Origin: CAYPTY01 sp964413935
GTDB taxonomy: Bacteria; Bacteroidota; Rhodothermia; Balneolales; Balneolaceae
Assembly: GCA_964413935.1 (NCBI GenBank)
Contig: CAYPTY010000004.1
Span: 62,001 to 126,000, forward strand
Reading direction: 5' to 3'
DNA length: 64,000 bases
Shown here piece by piece: positions 44,075-52,263 of this stretch. Below the pieces are notes generated by a model. That model was not told the DNA's origin. It worked only from the letters and a program-made list of their open reading frames with translations, and searched no databases. Position numbers and translations under genes: made by a program. Each line of letters opens with the position of its first letter. Position 1 is the stretch's first letter.

Positions 44075-45871
44075 CTAGTAGGTCAGACCGAAACCATATT
44101 CAAAGAGGGGATCATAATTGGCGTCTCCCACATTGATTGGAATCTGTGAATTGGATCTTGGCCAGCTCACGGATAATTTACCGGTAGGGGCATAATCACC
44201 GTAAAGAACTTCGGCAACGCCTCCGCCCTCAGTTCCGGGCAGCCATGCTGCCACGAATGCATCAGCATCGGCCAGTGCGCTGTTTATAATCATGGGCCTT
44301 CCACTGACCAGTATAATGATCAATGGTTTTCCTGTGTTTTTCAGGTTTTCGATTACCTGCAGATCCTCATCAAAAAGGGAAAGATCACCGTCATCGCCGG
44401 CACCTTCGGCGTAAGGATTTTCACCGACTACAGCTACAACTACATCCGCATTAGCCGCATCTCTACCTGAGCCAAACCGGGAATAGGTAATATTCCCTTC
44501 CGAAAGGGATTCAAAGCCTTCCAGAATACTGGTTCCGGTGGTGATATGCCCGCTGCCACCCTGCCAGAAAATGGACCAGCCTCCCATCTGAAGACCCAAA
44601 TCATCGGCATTCTTGCCGGCAAAATGGATATTGGCGGATTTGGAAAGCGGCAGAACAGCGTTTTCATTCTTCAAGAGCACCTGTGATTCCCTTACAGCCT
44701 GCCGGGCTACATCGCGATGACCCTGCGATCCGATCTGGGAGAGTAAATCTCGATCGGTTAAGGGATTTTCAAATAATCCCAGCTGGAATTTAACTCTGAG
44801 GATGCGGCTCACTGCATCATTGATGCGGTCTTCACTCACCTTGCCGGCTTGAACAAGGGCGATAAGCGTACTGATAAACTCTTCGTAATTAAAAGGCACC
44901 ATCACCATATCAATACCAGCATTGATCGCTGATTCCACATCTGTGGTATAATCGCCGGGAAGTTCATCAATGCCACCCCAGTCTGAAATCACAAACCCAT
45001 CAAAGCCCAGTTCTCCTTTCAGTACTTCGGTTATCAGGTATTGCTGCCCATGCAGTTTTTCCCCATTCCAGCTGCTGTATGAAACCATAACTGTGGCCAC
45101 GCCTTCTTCAATGGCACGAACGTAGCCGGGCATATGCAAGGATCGTAGGGTGGCTTCATCTACTACAGTATTACCACGATCCACACCCCCGGAAGTACCC
45201 CCGTCTCCGATCCAGTGTTTTGCACAAGCTGCAATGGTAGTTGGATTTCCAAGGCCGGAACCCTGATAGCCACGCACGGAAGCAGCGCCCATCATTTCGG
45301 CCAGTTCGGCCGTTTCCCCGAAAGATTCATAAGTTCTGCCCCAGCGTTCATCACGGGTTACGGGGATTGCTGGAGCAAAGGTCCAGTCGATGCCGGTTGC
45401 TGCAACCTCAACTGCCGTTATGCGGGCGATCTCTTCCATCAGATCCGGATTCCTTGTACATCCAAGGCCAATATTGTGAGGGAAGATGACGGCACTTTTC
45501 ACATTATTGTGGCCGTGGACCGCATCCGAGCCGTAAATCATGGGTATTCCAAGTCGGGTTTCCAGCGCCTGCTGCTGAAACTGATCGTACATATTGGCCC
45601 ACTCAATCGGAGAATCGCCCGGACTTGAACCACCGCCGTTGAGTACAGATCCGATTTTATAATCCCTGATGGTGGTGAGTTCAACAACGCCTCTTTCGAT
45701 CTGCGTCATTTGCCCCACTTTTTCTTCCAGCGTCATCTGATCGAGCAAATCAGCTACCCGGCGGTCAACCTCCAGATCGGGGTTCGTGAAGGAGTTATCT
45801 TCGCTTGAGTTAACACAAGCGGTGATTAAAATGAAGATCCCCAAAATGAGGGTAAAGCATCGTTTTTCCAT
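44075..45871 (-). CDS. Glycoside hydrolase family 3 lipoprotein (beta-glucosidase type)
   Basis: The ATG at 45871 (598 residues) gives a lipoprotein signal (LILGIFILITAC, Cys19). The catalytic domain starts with LLDQMTLEEKVGQMTQ, then IPMIYGSDAVHGHNN, the ACAKHWIGDGGTSGG block (Lys-His substrate contacts) and the nucleophile Asp in GFVISDWGGID. The second alpha/beta sandwich has the NVKGxxL-like LLKNENAVLPLSK and VVVAVVGENPYAEGAGDDGD. Length and order match the exo-1,4-beta-glucosidase/xylosidase branch, which removes glucose from beta-glucans outside the inner membrane. A LacI-type operator lies 78 bases upstream. Confidence 0.92.
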   Translation of the reverse strand: MEKRCFTLILGIFILITACVNSSEDNSFTNPDLEVDRRVADLLDQMTLEEKVGQMTQIERGVVELTTIRDYKIGSVLNGGGSSPGDSPIEWANMYDQFQQQALETRLGIPMIYGSDAVHGHNNVKSAVIFPHNIGLGCTRNPDLMEEIARITAVEVAATGIDWTFAPAIPVTRDERWGRTYESFGETAELAEMMGAASVRGYQGSGLGNPTTIAACAKHWIGDGGTSGGVDRGNTVVDEATLRSLHMPGYVRAIEEGVATVMVSYSSWNGEKLHGQQYLITEVLKGELGFDGFVISDWGGIDELPGDYTTDVESAINAGIDMVMVPFNYEEFISTLIALVQAGKVSEDRINDAVSRILRVKFQLGLFENPLTDRDLLSQIGSQGHRDVARQAVRESQVLLKNENAVLPLSKSANIHFAGKNADDLGLQMGGWSIFWQGGSGHITTGTSILEGFESLSEGNITYSRFGSGRDAANADVVVAVVGENPYAEGAGDDGDLSLFDEDLQVIENLKNTGKPLIIILVSGRPMIINSALADADAFVAAWLPGTEGGGVAEVLYGDYAPTGKLSVSWPRSNSQIPINVGDANYDPLFEYGFGLTY

Positions 45872-45948
45872 ACCGATAAATTTAGTTAGATACCCTTTCA
45901 ATATAGATTAAGAATAAAGGGATGGAAAGCGGGAAAAATTCTCATCGG

Positions 45949-45964
45949 ATGGAAGCGATTTCAT
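45949..45964. promoter_or_regulatory. LacI-type operator upstream of the GH3 gene
   Basis: ATGGAAGCGATTTCAT fits the pattern WTGNNARCGNWWWCAW used by LacI/CcpA-type regulators at every position. It lies 78 bases before the GH3 start and 106 bases before the divergent porin start. No LacI-family gene is in the window. Control by sugar availability is inferred. Confidence 0.5.
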
Positions 45965-46069
45965 TAAAAAGTACTCATTATAGGCTGTTCTTCACCATTT
46001 CTTCTTATTCAGAGGAGAACTTTGGGGTGAAAATAGAAGTCATTCAATCCATCCTGAGGATGATGAAAA

Positions 46070-47260
46070 ATGATAAAAGTAATTAACACGAATCCACTAG
46101 CCCTCCTTATTCTGATACTGATTGGCGGGTTGCAGACCGCTGCCCTCGCCCAGGATTCAAAATTAGTTAGCTTCACCCCTCAGGATGGTTTGCATGTTCA
46201 GACTCAGGACAAGCGCTTTGACCTGAATCTGGGTCTTCGCATACAGGAACAGATGTTCAGTACTCAGCCCATCCGGAGTGGTACACTGAGTAATAATGAA
46301 ATGCTCATGAGAAGAGCCCGATTCCTGATCAGCGGTAACGCCTTTGGACAGGCTCATAATTATTTTATTCAGTTCGATTACGACCAGCAAAATTATCAAC
46401 TTTCCAATTTTGAATACCGCTGGAAGCCAACTAAAAATCTTCAGATCAATGTCGGACAGCTTCGGCCACAAACCGGCCGGCAATGGTGGACCATCTCAAA
46501 AAACTTTCAGATGGTAGACCGATCCATTGTATCCAGATATTTCCTGGTGGGTTATGATCAGGGCGTGACCTTCAGTTACAAAAATTATTTAATGAACCAA
46601 TCATCATTCAAGCTTGCCGGTGGAATCACACATGGCGAGGGGATCAACCAGCATCGGGGATCCGGCGGGCTTGCCTACTCAGGAAGGATTGATTTCCTTC
46701 CTTTCGGGTTTTTCAACAAAAACGGAGACATTATTGAAAGTGATCTGTACCGTGAACCTGCACCGAAACTGGCCATAGGTACGGCTTTCTATCACAACCG
46801 GGATGCCGACCGCATGCTGGGGATGGAAGACCTGGATCACCTGGATAATAACATCACCACATTCTATGTGGATGCCGTTTTCAAGTACCGGGGATTCTCC
46901 GCTCTCGCGGAATTCATCAACAGAGACGTAACGAATACCATGGTTACGGACCTGAATACCGGCGATCTGCGCCTCTCAGCTAAAAACGGAGGTAAAGGCT
47001 ACAGTATGCAGATGGGTAAATTTCTCACAAAACACATTGAATCAACCGGAAGAATCAGTTTTCTTGATCCCGATGATGCCATGATGGAGGCAACCAATCG
47101 ATTCACTTTTAAAGAAAAATATACTGTGGGGATTAACTACTTTTTCATCGGCCATTCACTTAAAATTCAGAGTGAGGTCAGTTTTGTGGAAGAGCAATAT
47201 GCCGGAAGAAAGCCTTTCGATTATTTTGAATTCCTGATGCAGTTCAGCCTCAGTTTCTGA
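46070..47260 (+). CDS. OprO/OprP-family phosphate-selective porin
   Basis: The 396-residue protein has a signal peptide (ending ALAQ, residue about 27) and a beta-barrel of the porin O/P family: DLNLGLRIQEQMF, LMRRARFLISGNAFGQAHNYFIQFDYDQQ, NVGQLRPQTGR, and the last strand FEFLMQFSLSF ending in Phe. Such porins pass anions such as phosphate, sulfate or carboxylates. It is followed by the SLC13 transporter gene after six bases, so the two form an uptake pair across both membranes. Anion selectivity of this member is inferred. Confidence 0.88.
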   Translation: MIKVINTNPLALLILILIGGLQTAALAQDSKLVSFTPQDGLHVQTQDKRFDLNLGLRIQEQMFSTQPIRSGTLSNNEMLMRRARFLISGNAFGQAHNYFIQFDYDQQNYQLSNFEYRWKPTKNLQINVGQLRPQTGRQWWTISKNFQMVDRSIVSRYFLVGYDQGVTFSYKNYLMNQSSFKLAGGITHGEGINQHRGSGGLAYSGRIDFLPFGFFNKNGDIIESDLYREPAPKLAIGTAFYHNRDADRMLGMEDLDHLDNNITTFYVDAVFKYRGFSALAEFINRDVTNTMVTDLNTGDLRLSAKNGGKGYSMQMGKFLTKHIESTGRISFLDPDDAMMEATNRFTFKEKYTVGINYFFIGHSLKIQSEVSFVEEQYAGRKPFDYFEFLMQFSLSF

Positions 47261-47266
47261 TAACCT

Positions 47267-48679
47267 ATGGAAAGCCTGAAAAATCTAAACCTGAAACGCC
47301 TTAGCGGACTTTCTCTGGGTTCGCTTGGACTCATTGCACCCAGCTTTTTTGAAATCCCGGGTTTATCCGAGGCCGGGCACGTGGCACTGGGTATTTTTTT
47401 TCTGGCAGCCATTTTCTGGATGCTGGAACCGGTACCCATCTACGCAACTTCAGTGCTGGTGATCCTGCTTCAGGTGCTGTTTCTCAGTAAGGAAGGATTG
47501 ATCTTCACAGAAGCGACTGAAGTCTATACTCCGGACTCCTACACGGCTTTTATCGGAACCCTGGCTTCCCCCATTATTATCCTGTTTCTCGGGGGATTTG
47601 TACTGGCTGATGCAGCCGTTAAATATGACCTGGACCGTAACCTGACCCGCATCCTGCTAAAGCCATTTGGCAGGCGGCCTGGTTTTATTCTGCTTGGCCT
47701 GATGTCCGTCACTGCATTACTTTCCGCCTTTATGAGTAACACCGCCACTACCGCAATGATGATGACCGTTATTCTGCCGATCATCGGACGCATCGAAGCT
47801 GATGACCCGATGCGGATCGGGCTGGCACTGAGTATTCCTTTTGCAGCGAACATCGGCGGTATGGCTACCCCAATAGGTACCCCGCCAAATGCGGTCGTTA
47901 TAGGAACCCTATCCAATCAAGGCATCAACATACCCTTCGGACAGTGGATGATACTGGCTACGCCTCTGGTAATTATGGTACTTATCTTTGCCTGGCAGCT
48001 GCTTTTGTTTTTGTACAAGCCAAGACTGAAAAACATAGAGATGGATATGAGTGGGAAGTTTAAGAAAACACGCCCGGCTCTTTTCCTCTACGCGGTATTT
48101 GCCGTAACCGTGCTGCTCTGGGTTACAGAATCTGTTCATGGCATAAAATCTGCTATTATCGCTTTGTTCCCGGTGGTTGTTTTGTCCCTGACCGGAGTAA
48201 TCACGAAAGAAGACATCCGTAAACTCCCCTGGGAAGTACTCTGGCTGGTAGCAGGGGGTATCTCACTGGGTCTTTCGATGAAGAATACCGGCCTGGCTGA
48301 GTGGATCGTGAGCAGTATCGACTGGAGTGCAATGGGAACCATCACTATGATTCTGGTTTTCAGTGCGGTGGCAATTGCCATGTCCAACTTCCTTTCCAAT
48401 ACGGTTACGGCTACCCTGCTGATACCGCTTGCAGTGAGTCTGGCCACTTCCGGTCTGGCAGGTGAAGGCTTTAACCTCATAATCATCAGTGTGGTCATTG
48501 GCTTGAGTGCCAGTCACGCAATGATGCTTCCGATATCGACACCGCCGAATGCCATTGCCATGAGTACCGGTACGCTGCAAACCAGCGATATGGCTAAGGC
48601 CGGACTGGTTATCGGTTTGCTGGGAATTGCCATCATCGCTATTTATGCCTTGTTTTATTGGCCTCTAATGTTAAACTAA
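47267..48679 (+). CDS. SLC13/DASS-family anion:sodium symporter
   Basis: The 470-residue inner-membrane protein has 11-12 hydrophobic segments and the two inverted SNT motifs of the family: MSNTATTAMM in the first half and LSNTVTATLL in the second. It also has the TPP sequences IGTPPNAVV and ISTPPNAIA, which form substrate and sodium sites. SLC13 carriers import dicarboxylates, citrate, sulfate or phosphate with Na+. The porin just upstream is suited to anions, which fits. The gene is four bases upstream of a response regulator gene, so expression of transporter and sensor genes is probably linked. Confidence 0.93.
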   Translation: MESLKNLNLKRLSGLSLGSLGLIAPSFFEIPGLSEAGHVALGIFFLAAIFWMLEPVPIYATSVLVILLQVLFLSKEGLIFTEATEVYTPDSYTAFIGTLASPIIILFLGGFVLADAAVKYDLDRNLTRILLKPFGRRPGFILLGLMSVTALLSAFMSNTATTAMMMTVILPIIGRIEADDPMRIGLALSIPFAANIGGMATPIGTPPNAVVIGTLSNQGINIPFGQWMILATPLVIMVLIFAWQLLLFLYKPRLKNIEMDMSGKFKKTRPALFLYAVFAVTVLLWVTESVHGIKSAIIALFPVVVLSLTGVITKEDIRKLPWEVLWLVAGGISLGLSMKNTGLAEWIVSSIDWSAMGTITMILVFSAVAIAMSNFLSNTVTATLLIPLAVSLATSGLAGEGFNLIIISVVIGLSASHAMMLPISTPPNAIAMSTGTLQTSDMAKAGLVIGLLGIAIIAIYALFYWPLMLN

Positions 48680-48683
48680 CAGG

Positions 48684-49190
48684 ATGCCGCTTATGGACCC
48701 TAAAATCTACATACTGATTGTTGAGGATGAGCTGGAGGTGATGGATGCTCTGGTTAGCGATCTGCAGAAATTTGAAACCATTTTTCCCATCGAAACCAGC
48801 AACACGGCGGAAGAAGCAATGGAAGTGATTCATCAGATTATTGAAGATGGTGATCAAATCGGGCTAATTCTCTGTGACCATGTTTTACCCGGAAAAAATG
48901 GGGTGGACCTGCTGGTTGAACTTCAGCAAGAAGAGGATACGGAGTGGAGTCGTAAAGTACTGGTGACCGGTCAGGCGGGACTGGAGGATACCGTGGTTGC
49001 CATCAACAAGGCTGATCTGAACCATTACATCGCTAAACCATGGACTCGTGAGCAGCTGCACGCGGTGGTTGTGGATCAGCTTACCGATTATGTGATTCAT
49101 CAGGAACTCAATCCCCTTCGATTCATGACGGTACTTGATGCCGCACGCCTTTCAGAAGAAATCCGCGATCGTCCTTTAACCGACCACTAG
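48684..49190 (+). CDS. Single-domain response regulator
   Basis: The 168-residue protein is a receiver domain (acidic pair EDE at 14-16, Asp65 in ILCDHVLPGKNG, Thr95 and Lys118 in YIAKPW) followed by a 45-residue helical tail (EQLHAVVVDQLTDYVIHQEL) and no DNA-binding or enzymatic domain. A start three codons later (MDPKIY) is also possible. Its loop sequence, with NKADLNHYIAKPWT, resembles the receivers of RpfG-type regulators. It is 10 bases from the histidine kinase gene downstream and probably its phosphotransfer partner. The output is unclear; the tail may contact another protein. Confidence 0.88.
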   Translation: MPLMDPKIYILIVEDELEVMDALVSDLQKFETIFPIETSNTAEEAMEVIHQIIEDGDQIGLILCDHVLPGKNGVDLLVELQQEEDTEWSRKVLVTGQAGLEDTVVAINKADLNHYIAKPWTREQLHAVVVDQLTDYVIHQELNPLRFMTVLDAARLSEEIRDRPLTDH

Positions 49191-49200
49191 TGGACTTAGC

Positions 49201-50622
49201 ATGACGGCCGGTATTAAACTAAACGACAAACCCACCATTCTTGCTTTCATCCGCAAGGTTATTGACGAATCAGATGAACTGATTAAGCATCTGGTGAATT
49301 TTAAAAAGGATGAGATCATCTTCCAACAAGGAGATACCCTGACTTATCTGTATTTGCTGCTGGAGGGATCAGTTATTCTGAATCATACCCGAAGTGATGG
49401 CTCCTCTCTGGATCTGGTGCATCTTGATCCGGGTAATTTTGTGGGCTTGGTTGCTTTCAGCACAGGAAATCCATCTCTCACCACCTGTCGGGTTAAGGAG
49501 AATATTAGAGCACTACGTATTGAACAGAATGAGTTCGAGCAGTACATGAATGATCATCCCAGACTGAGGCATCCGCTTCAGCAACTGATGATGAATAACA
49601 TGACCGACCGTTTCATGCAGAATGTGCAGCTTGAATCAAAAATGAATGCACTGAATCAGAAACTGGAAGAAGAGGGAGAACAGTTAAGGGAAGCCTACCG
49701 TCAGCTTGAAAACTCCCAGCAAAAAATGATTCACCAGGAGAAAATGGCTACCCTTGGTGAACTGGTTGCAGGATTTGCTCACGAAGTGAATAATCCTGCA
49801 GCAGCTCTGATTCGCTCCTCGGAAATGCTCAGGGAAATATTTGTGGATGGTGACCATGATGAAATCCTCCAGCAGATGTTTCTGATCGGACTTAAATCGG
49901 CTCCGGTAAGCAGTGAAGAAACACGCATCCGGATGAACAATATGGATGCCGAGTTTGCAGAAATCCGTGATCGCAGTATGATGCGGAAACTGGCTCAAAT
50001 GCCGGAAGAAGCTCTTGATCTTATCCGTGATCAAAGAAAAGTGTATCCGCTGGAAAGACTGCTGAGACGATTTGAAGCAGGTCGACTGATCCACAATATT
50101 GAAATTGCCAGTAATCGAATTGCCAATCTTGTGAAAAGCCTTAAAAGCTACAGCCGGCAGGATTACCGCGATGATGGAATGATCGATATCAGGGAGGGAA
50201 TCAAAGATACCGTTCAGATATTGAGCAACCGGCTTAAGTACATGGATGTAAATCTGGAACTGAATGAGGTTCCGGAAACCTGTGGCAGAATGGGGGAACT
50301 GAACCAGGTGTGGACCAACATCCTGGTGAATGCCTGCGATGTGCTCGAAACCGGAGGACACATTGATATTATTTGCAGACAAGAGGGAAAAAAAATAAAA
50401 GTGATTATCTCGGATAACGGGCCGGGCATACCGGAAGAAATCCTGGATCGGATTTTCGAGGCCAACTTTACAACTAAGAACCAGGGAGCCCGCTTCGGAC
50501 TTGGACTGGGCCTGGCCATTTCCAGTGAAATTATTCAGCAGCACGGAGGTACCCTCAAAGCAGCTAACAACGAGAATGGGGGTGCAAGATTCGAAATCCT
50601 GTTGCCCGTGAAAAAGTGTTGA
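49201..50622 (+). CDS. Cyclic nucleotide-binding-domain histidine kinase
   Basis: The 473-residue cytosolic protein begins with a CRP/FNR-like cyclic nucleotide-binding domain (about 20-135, EIIFQQGDTLTYLYLLLEGSV and the LDPGNFVGLVAF strand). A long coiled coil follows (about 140-180), then a HisKA-like helical pair with the phospho-acceptor His near 194 in VAGFAHEVNNPAAAL. The ATPase domain (NVLVNACDVLE, ISDNGPGIP, GLGLGLAISSEI) is complete. No transmembrane segment is present. Ligand binding to the first domain, possibly cAMP or a similar nucleotide or redox state, would tune the kinase. Its partner is the preceding response regulator. Confidence 0.92.
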   Translation: MTAGIKLNDKPTILAFIRKVIDESDELIKHLVNFKKDEIIFQQGDTLTYLYLLLEGSVILNHTRSDGSSLDLVHLDPGNFVGLVAFSTGNPSLTTCRVKENIRALRIEQNEFEQYMNDHPRLRHPLQQLMMNNMTDRFMQNVQLESKMNALNQKLEEEGEQLREAYRQLENSQQKMIHQEKMATLGELVAGFAHEVNNPAAALIRSSEMLREIFVDGDHDEILQQMFLIGLKSAPVSSEETRIRMNNMDAEFAEIRDRSMMRKLAQMPEEALDLIRDQRKVYPLERLLRRFEAGRLIHNIEIASNRIANLVKSLKSYSRQDYRDDGMIDIREGIKDTVQILSNRLKYMDVNLELNEVPETCGRMGELNQVWTNILVNACDVLETGGHIDIICRQEGKKIKVIISDNGPGIPEEILDRIFEANFTTKNQGARFGLGLGLAISSEIIQQHGGTLKAANNENGGARFEILLPVKKC

Positions 50623-50630
50623 AAAAGGAC

Positions 50631-52253
50631 TTATTTGATGAGCGTCATTTGACGGCTCTGAACTTTTCCACCGGCGATGATGCGATAAATGTAAACGCCA
50701 CTGGCCAGGTTTGAAGCATCAAAGGTGATGGAATGACTGCCTGAACTGAATACCCGATTCGCCAGTGAAGCCACCCGACGACCCTGCACATCAAAGATGT
50801 CAAGTTGCACCCGTTCGGATCTGCTCAGCTCGAAAGCTATGGTTGTACTTGGATTAAAGGGATTCGGATAATTCTGGTGTAATCTGAAGCTGCCCGGATT
50901 AAAATCAGGTTCATTGGAAACGCTAACACCTGATAGAAACGGAACCTTTTCGAAATCACCACCCAGCACATTCTGGGTTACGGACTGATCCAGTTCAAAC
51001 CAGTCGTTCAGCAGGGTAGTGTAAATCTGCCGGAAGTCGTATTGGTGGGGTACGTTACCGAATTCATCAATACCATCTTCTCCGAGTTCAGGTTCATTTC
51101 CGATGAAGCCACCCTCAACTGAATCTCCGAACACAAATAAGGGTGCTGCAGCCCCATGATCTGTACCATCAGATCCGTTCTGGTACACCCGGCGTCCGAA
51201 TTCTGAAAAGGTTGCAATCAGAACTTTTTGAGAGCAATCATCTGCGGAGAGATCAGCATAAAAATCTGAAACGCTCTGACTTAACTCGGCCAGCAGGGCG
51301 GCATGTAAATCCCCCTGTGTGGCATGGGTATCAAATCCCCCAAGCTGCACCAGATATATCCGGCTGCCGAGATTTCCTTTTATCAGCCGGGCTACAATTT
51401 CCAGGCTGCGGCTGAGGTTAAAATCCGGGTTCACCGGACTGTAATCGATACGAGTGTTACTTGCATCGTAGGCTTCTTTGATGGTATCTGCATAACGATA
51501 GGAGTTGTTGGCCACGGTACGGGAGTAGCGCATTTCCTCCCCATACAGCGTATCCGGCAGGTCGTCCACAGCATAAACGATGCCCTGATCCACGAGGCTT
51601 TCAATGAGACCGATGTCGTTCAGCGACATCCCCATATTCATATCCGAGCCCTGGAAAAGCAGTGGAGCGCCATAGCCGATCTGCACTGCAAGCGGGTAAT
51701 CGGTGGGATCATCCTGGAAATCGGGATAGTCCGTTTCCAGTTTGCGGCCCATCCATCCGGTAGTGAGGTATTCATCGGCATCGGATGCTGTCATCCAGAT
51801 ATCGGTGGAGCGGAAGTGGGATAAATCCTGATCCGGATAGCCAACACCCTGAATGATGCTCATTTTACCATCATCCCAGAGCGATTGAAGCGGAGCCATG
51901 GAAGGATGCATTCCCTGTGTATCGTTCAGGCCGATGGTTTCATTTTTTGGGATGGCCACGGTGGGACGCACATTGTAGTAAAAATCATTTTCAACCGGCA
52001 CTATGGTGTTCAGGCCGTCATTACCCCCATCCAGCTGAATCAATACCAGTACTTTGTCGGTTTCCAGGCCGGCAAGCTGCTGAAAGAGGGAGCTTGATTC
52101 CAGTGCCTTAACCGGAGTACGCTGCAGCATCAGCGCTCCGCCAGCGGTCATCAGCCCGAGACGTTTCAGAAAATCACGGCGTGAGTGACACTCATGGTGG
52201 TGGTTGTGGTGATGGATGCCATCCTGTAAAGAACTTCCTTTAATATGCTTCAT
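50631..52253 (-). CDS. DUF1501 protein with Tat signal and Por sorting domain
   Basis: The 540-residue protein starts with a His-rich leader (GIHHHNHHHECH), then a twin-arginine signal (SRRDFLKRLGLMTAGG). The DUF1501 domain (about 60-430) has VLIQLDGGNDGLNTI at the start and the metal-site stretch GFDTHATQGDLH, as in alkaline phosphatase/sulfatase-like folds. The last 80 residues are a type IX (Por) secretion sorting domain: NYPNPFNPSTTIAFEL, LDIFDVQGRRVASL, LASGVYIYRI. It is therefore exported and probably attached or released at the surface. The DUF1800 gene ends 10 bases upstream on the same strand, the usual partner. Substrate unknown. Confidence 0.93.
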   Translation of the reverse strand: MKHIKGSSLQDGIHHHNHHHECHSRRDFLKRLGLMTAGGALMLQRTPVKALESSSLFQQLAGLETDKVLVLIQLDGGNDGLNTIVPVENDFYYNVRPTVAIPKNETIGLNDTQGMHPSMAPLQSLWDDGKMSIIQGVGYPDQDLSHFRSTDIWMTASDADEYLTTGWMGRKLETDYPDFQDDPTDYPLAVQIGYGAPLLFQGSDMNMGMSLNDIGLIESLVDQGIVYAVDDLPDTLYGEEMRYSRTVANNSYRYADTIKEAYDASNTRIDYSPVNPDFNLSRSLEIVARLIKGNLGSRIYLVQLGGFDTHATQGDLHAALLAELSQSVSDFYADLSADDCSQKVLIATFSEFGRRVYQNGSDGTDHGAAAPLFVFGDSVEGGFIGNEPELGEDGIDEFGNVPHQYDFRQIYTTLLNDWFELDQSVTQNVLGGDFEKVPFLSGVSVSNEPDFNPGSFRLHQNYPNPFNPSTTIAFELSRSERVQLDIFDVQGRRVASLANRVFSSGSHSITFDASNLASGVYIYRIIAGGKVQSRQMTLIK

Positions 52254-52263
52254 GATTACCTCT

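Noticed and set aside
49684..50544. Antisense 286-residue frame
   Set aside because: Lies entirely opposite the well-supported CNB-domain kinase, has no motif and no family resemblance.
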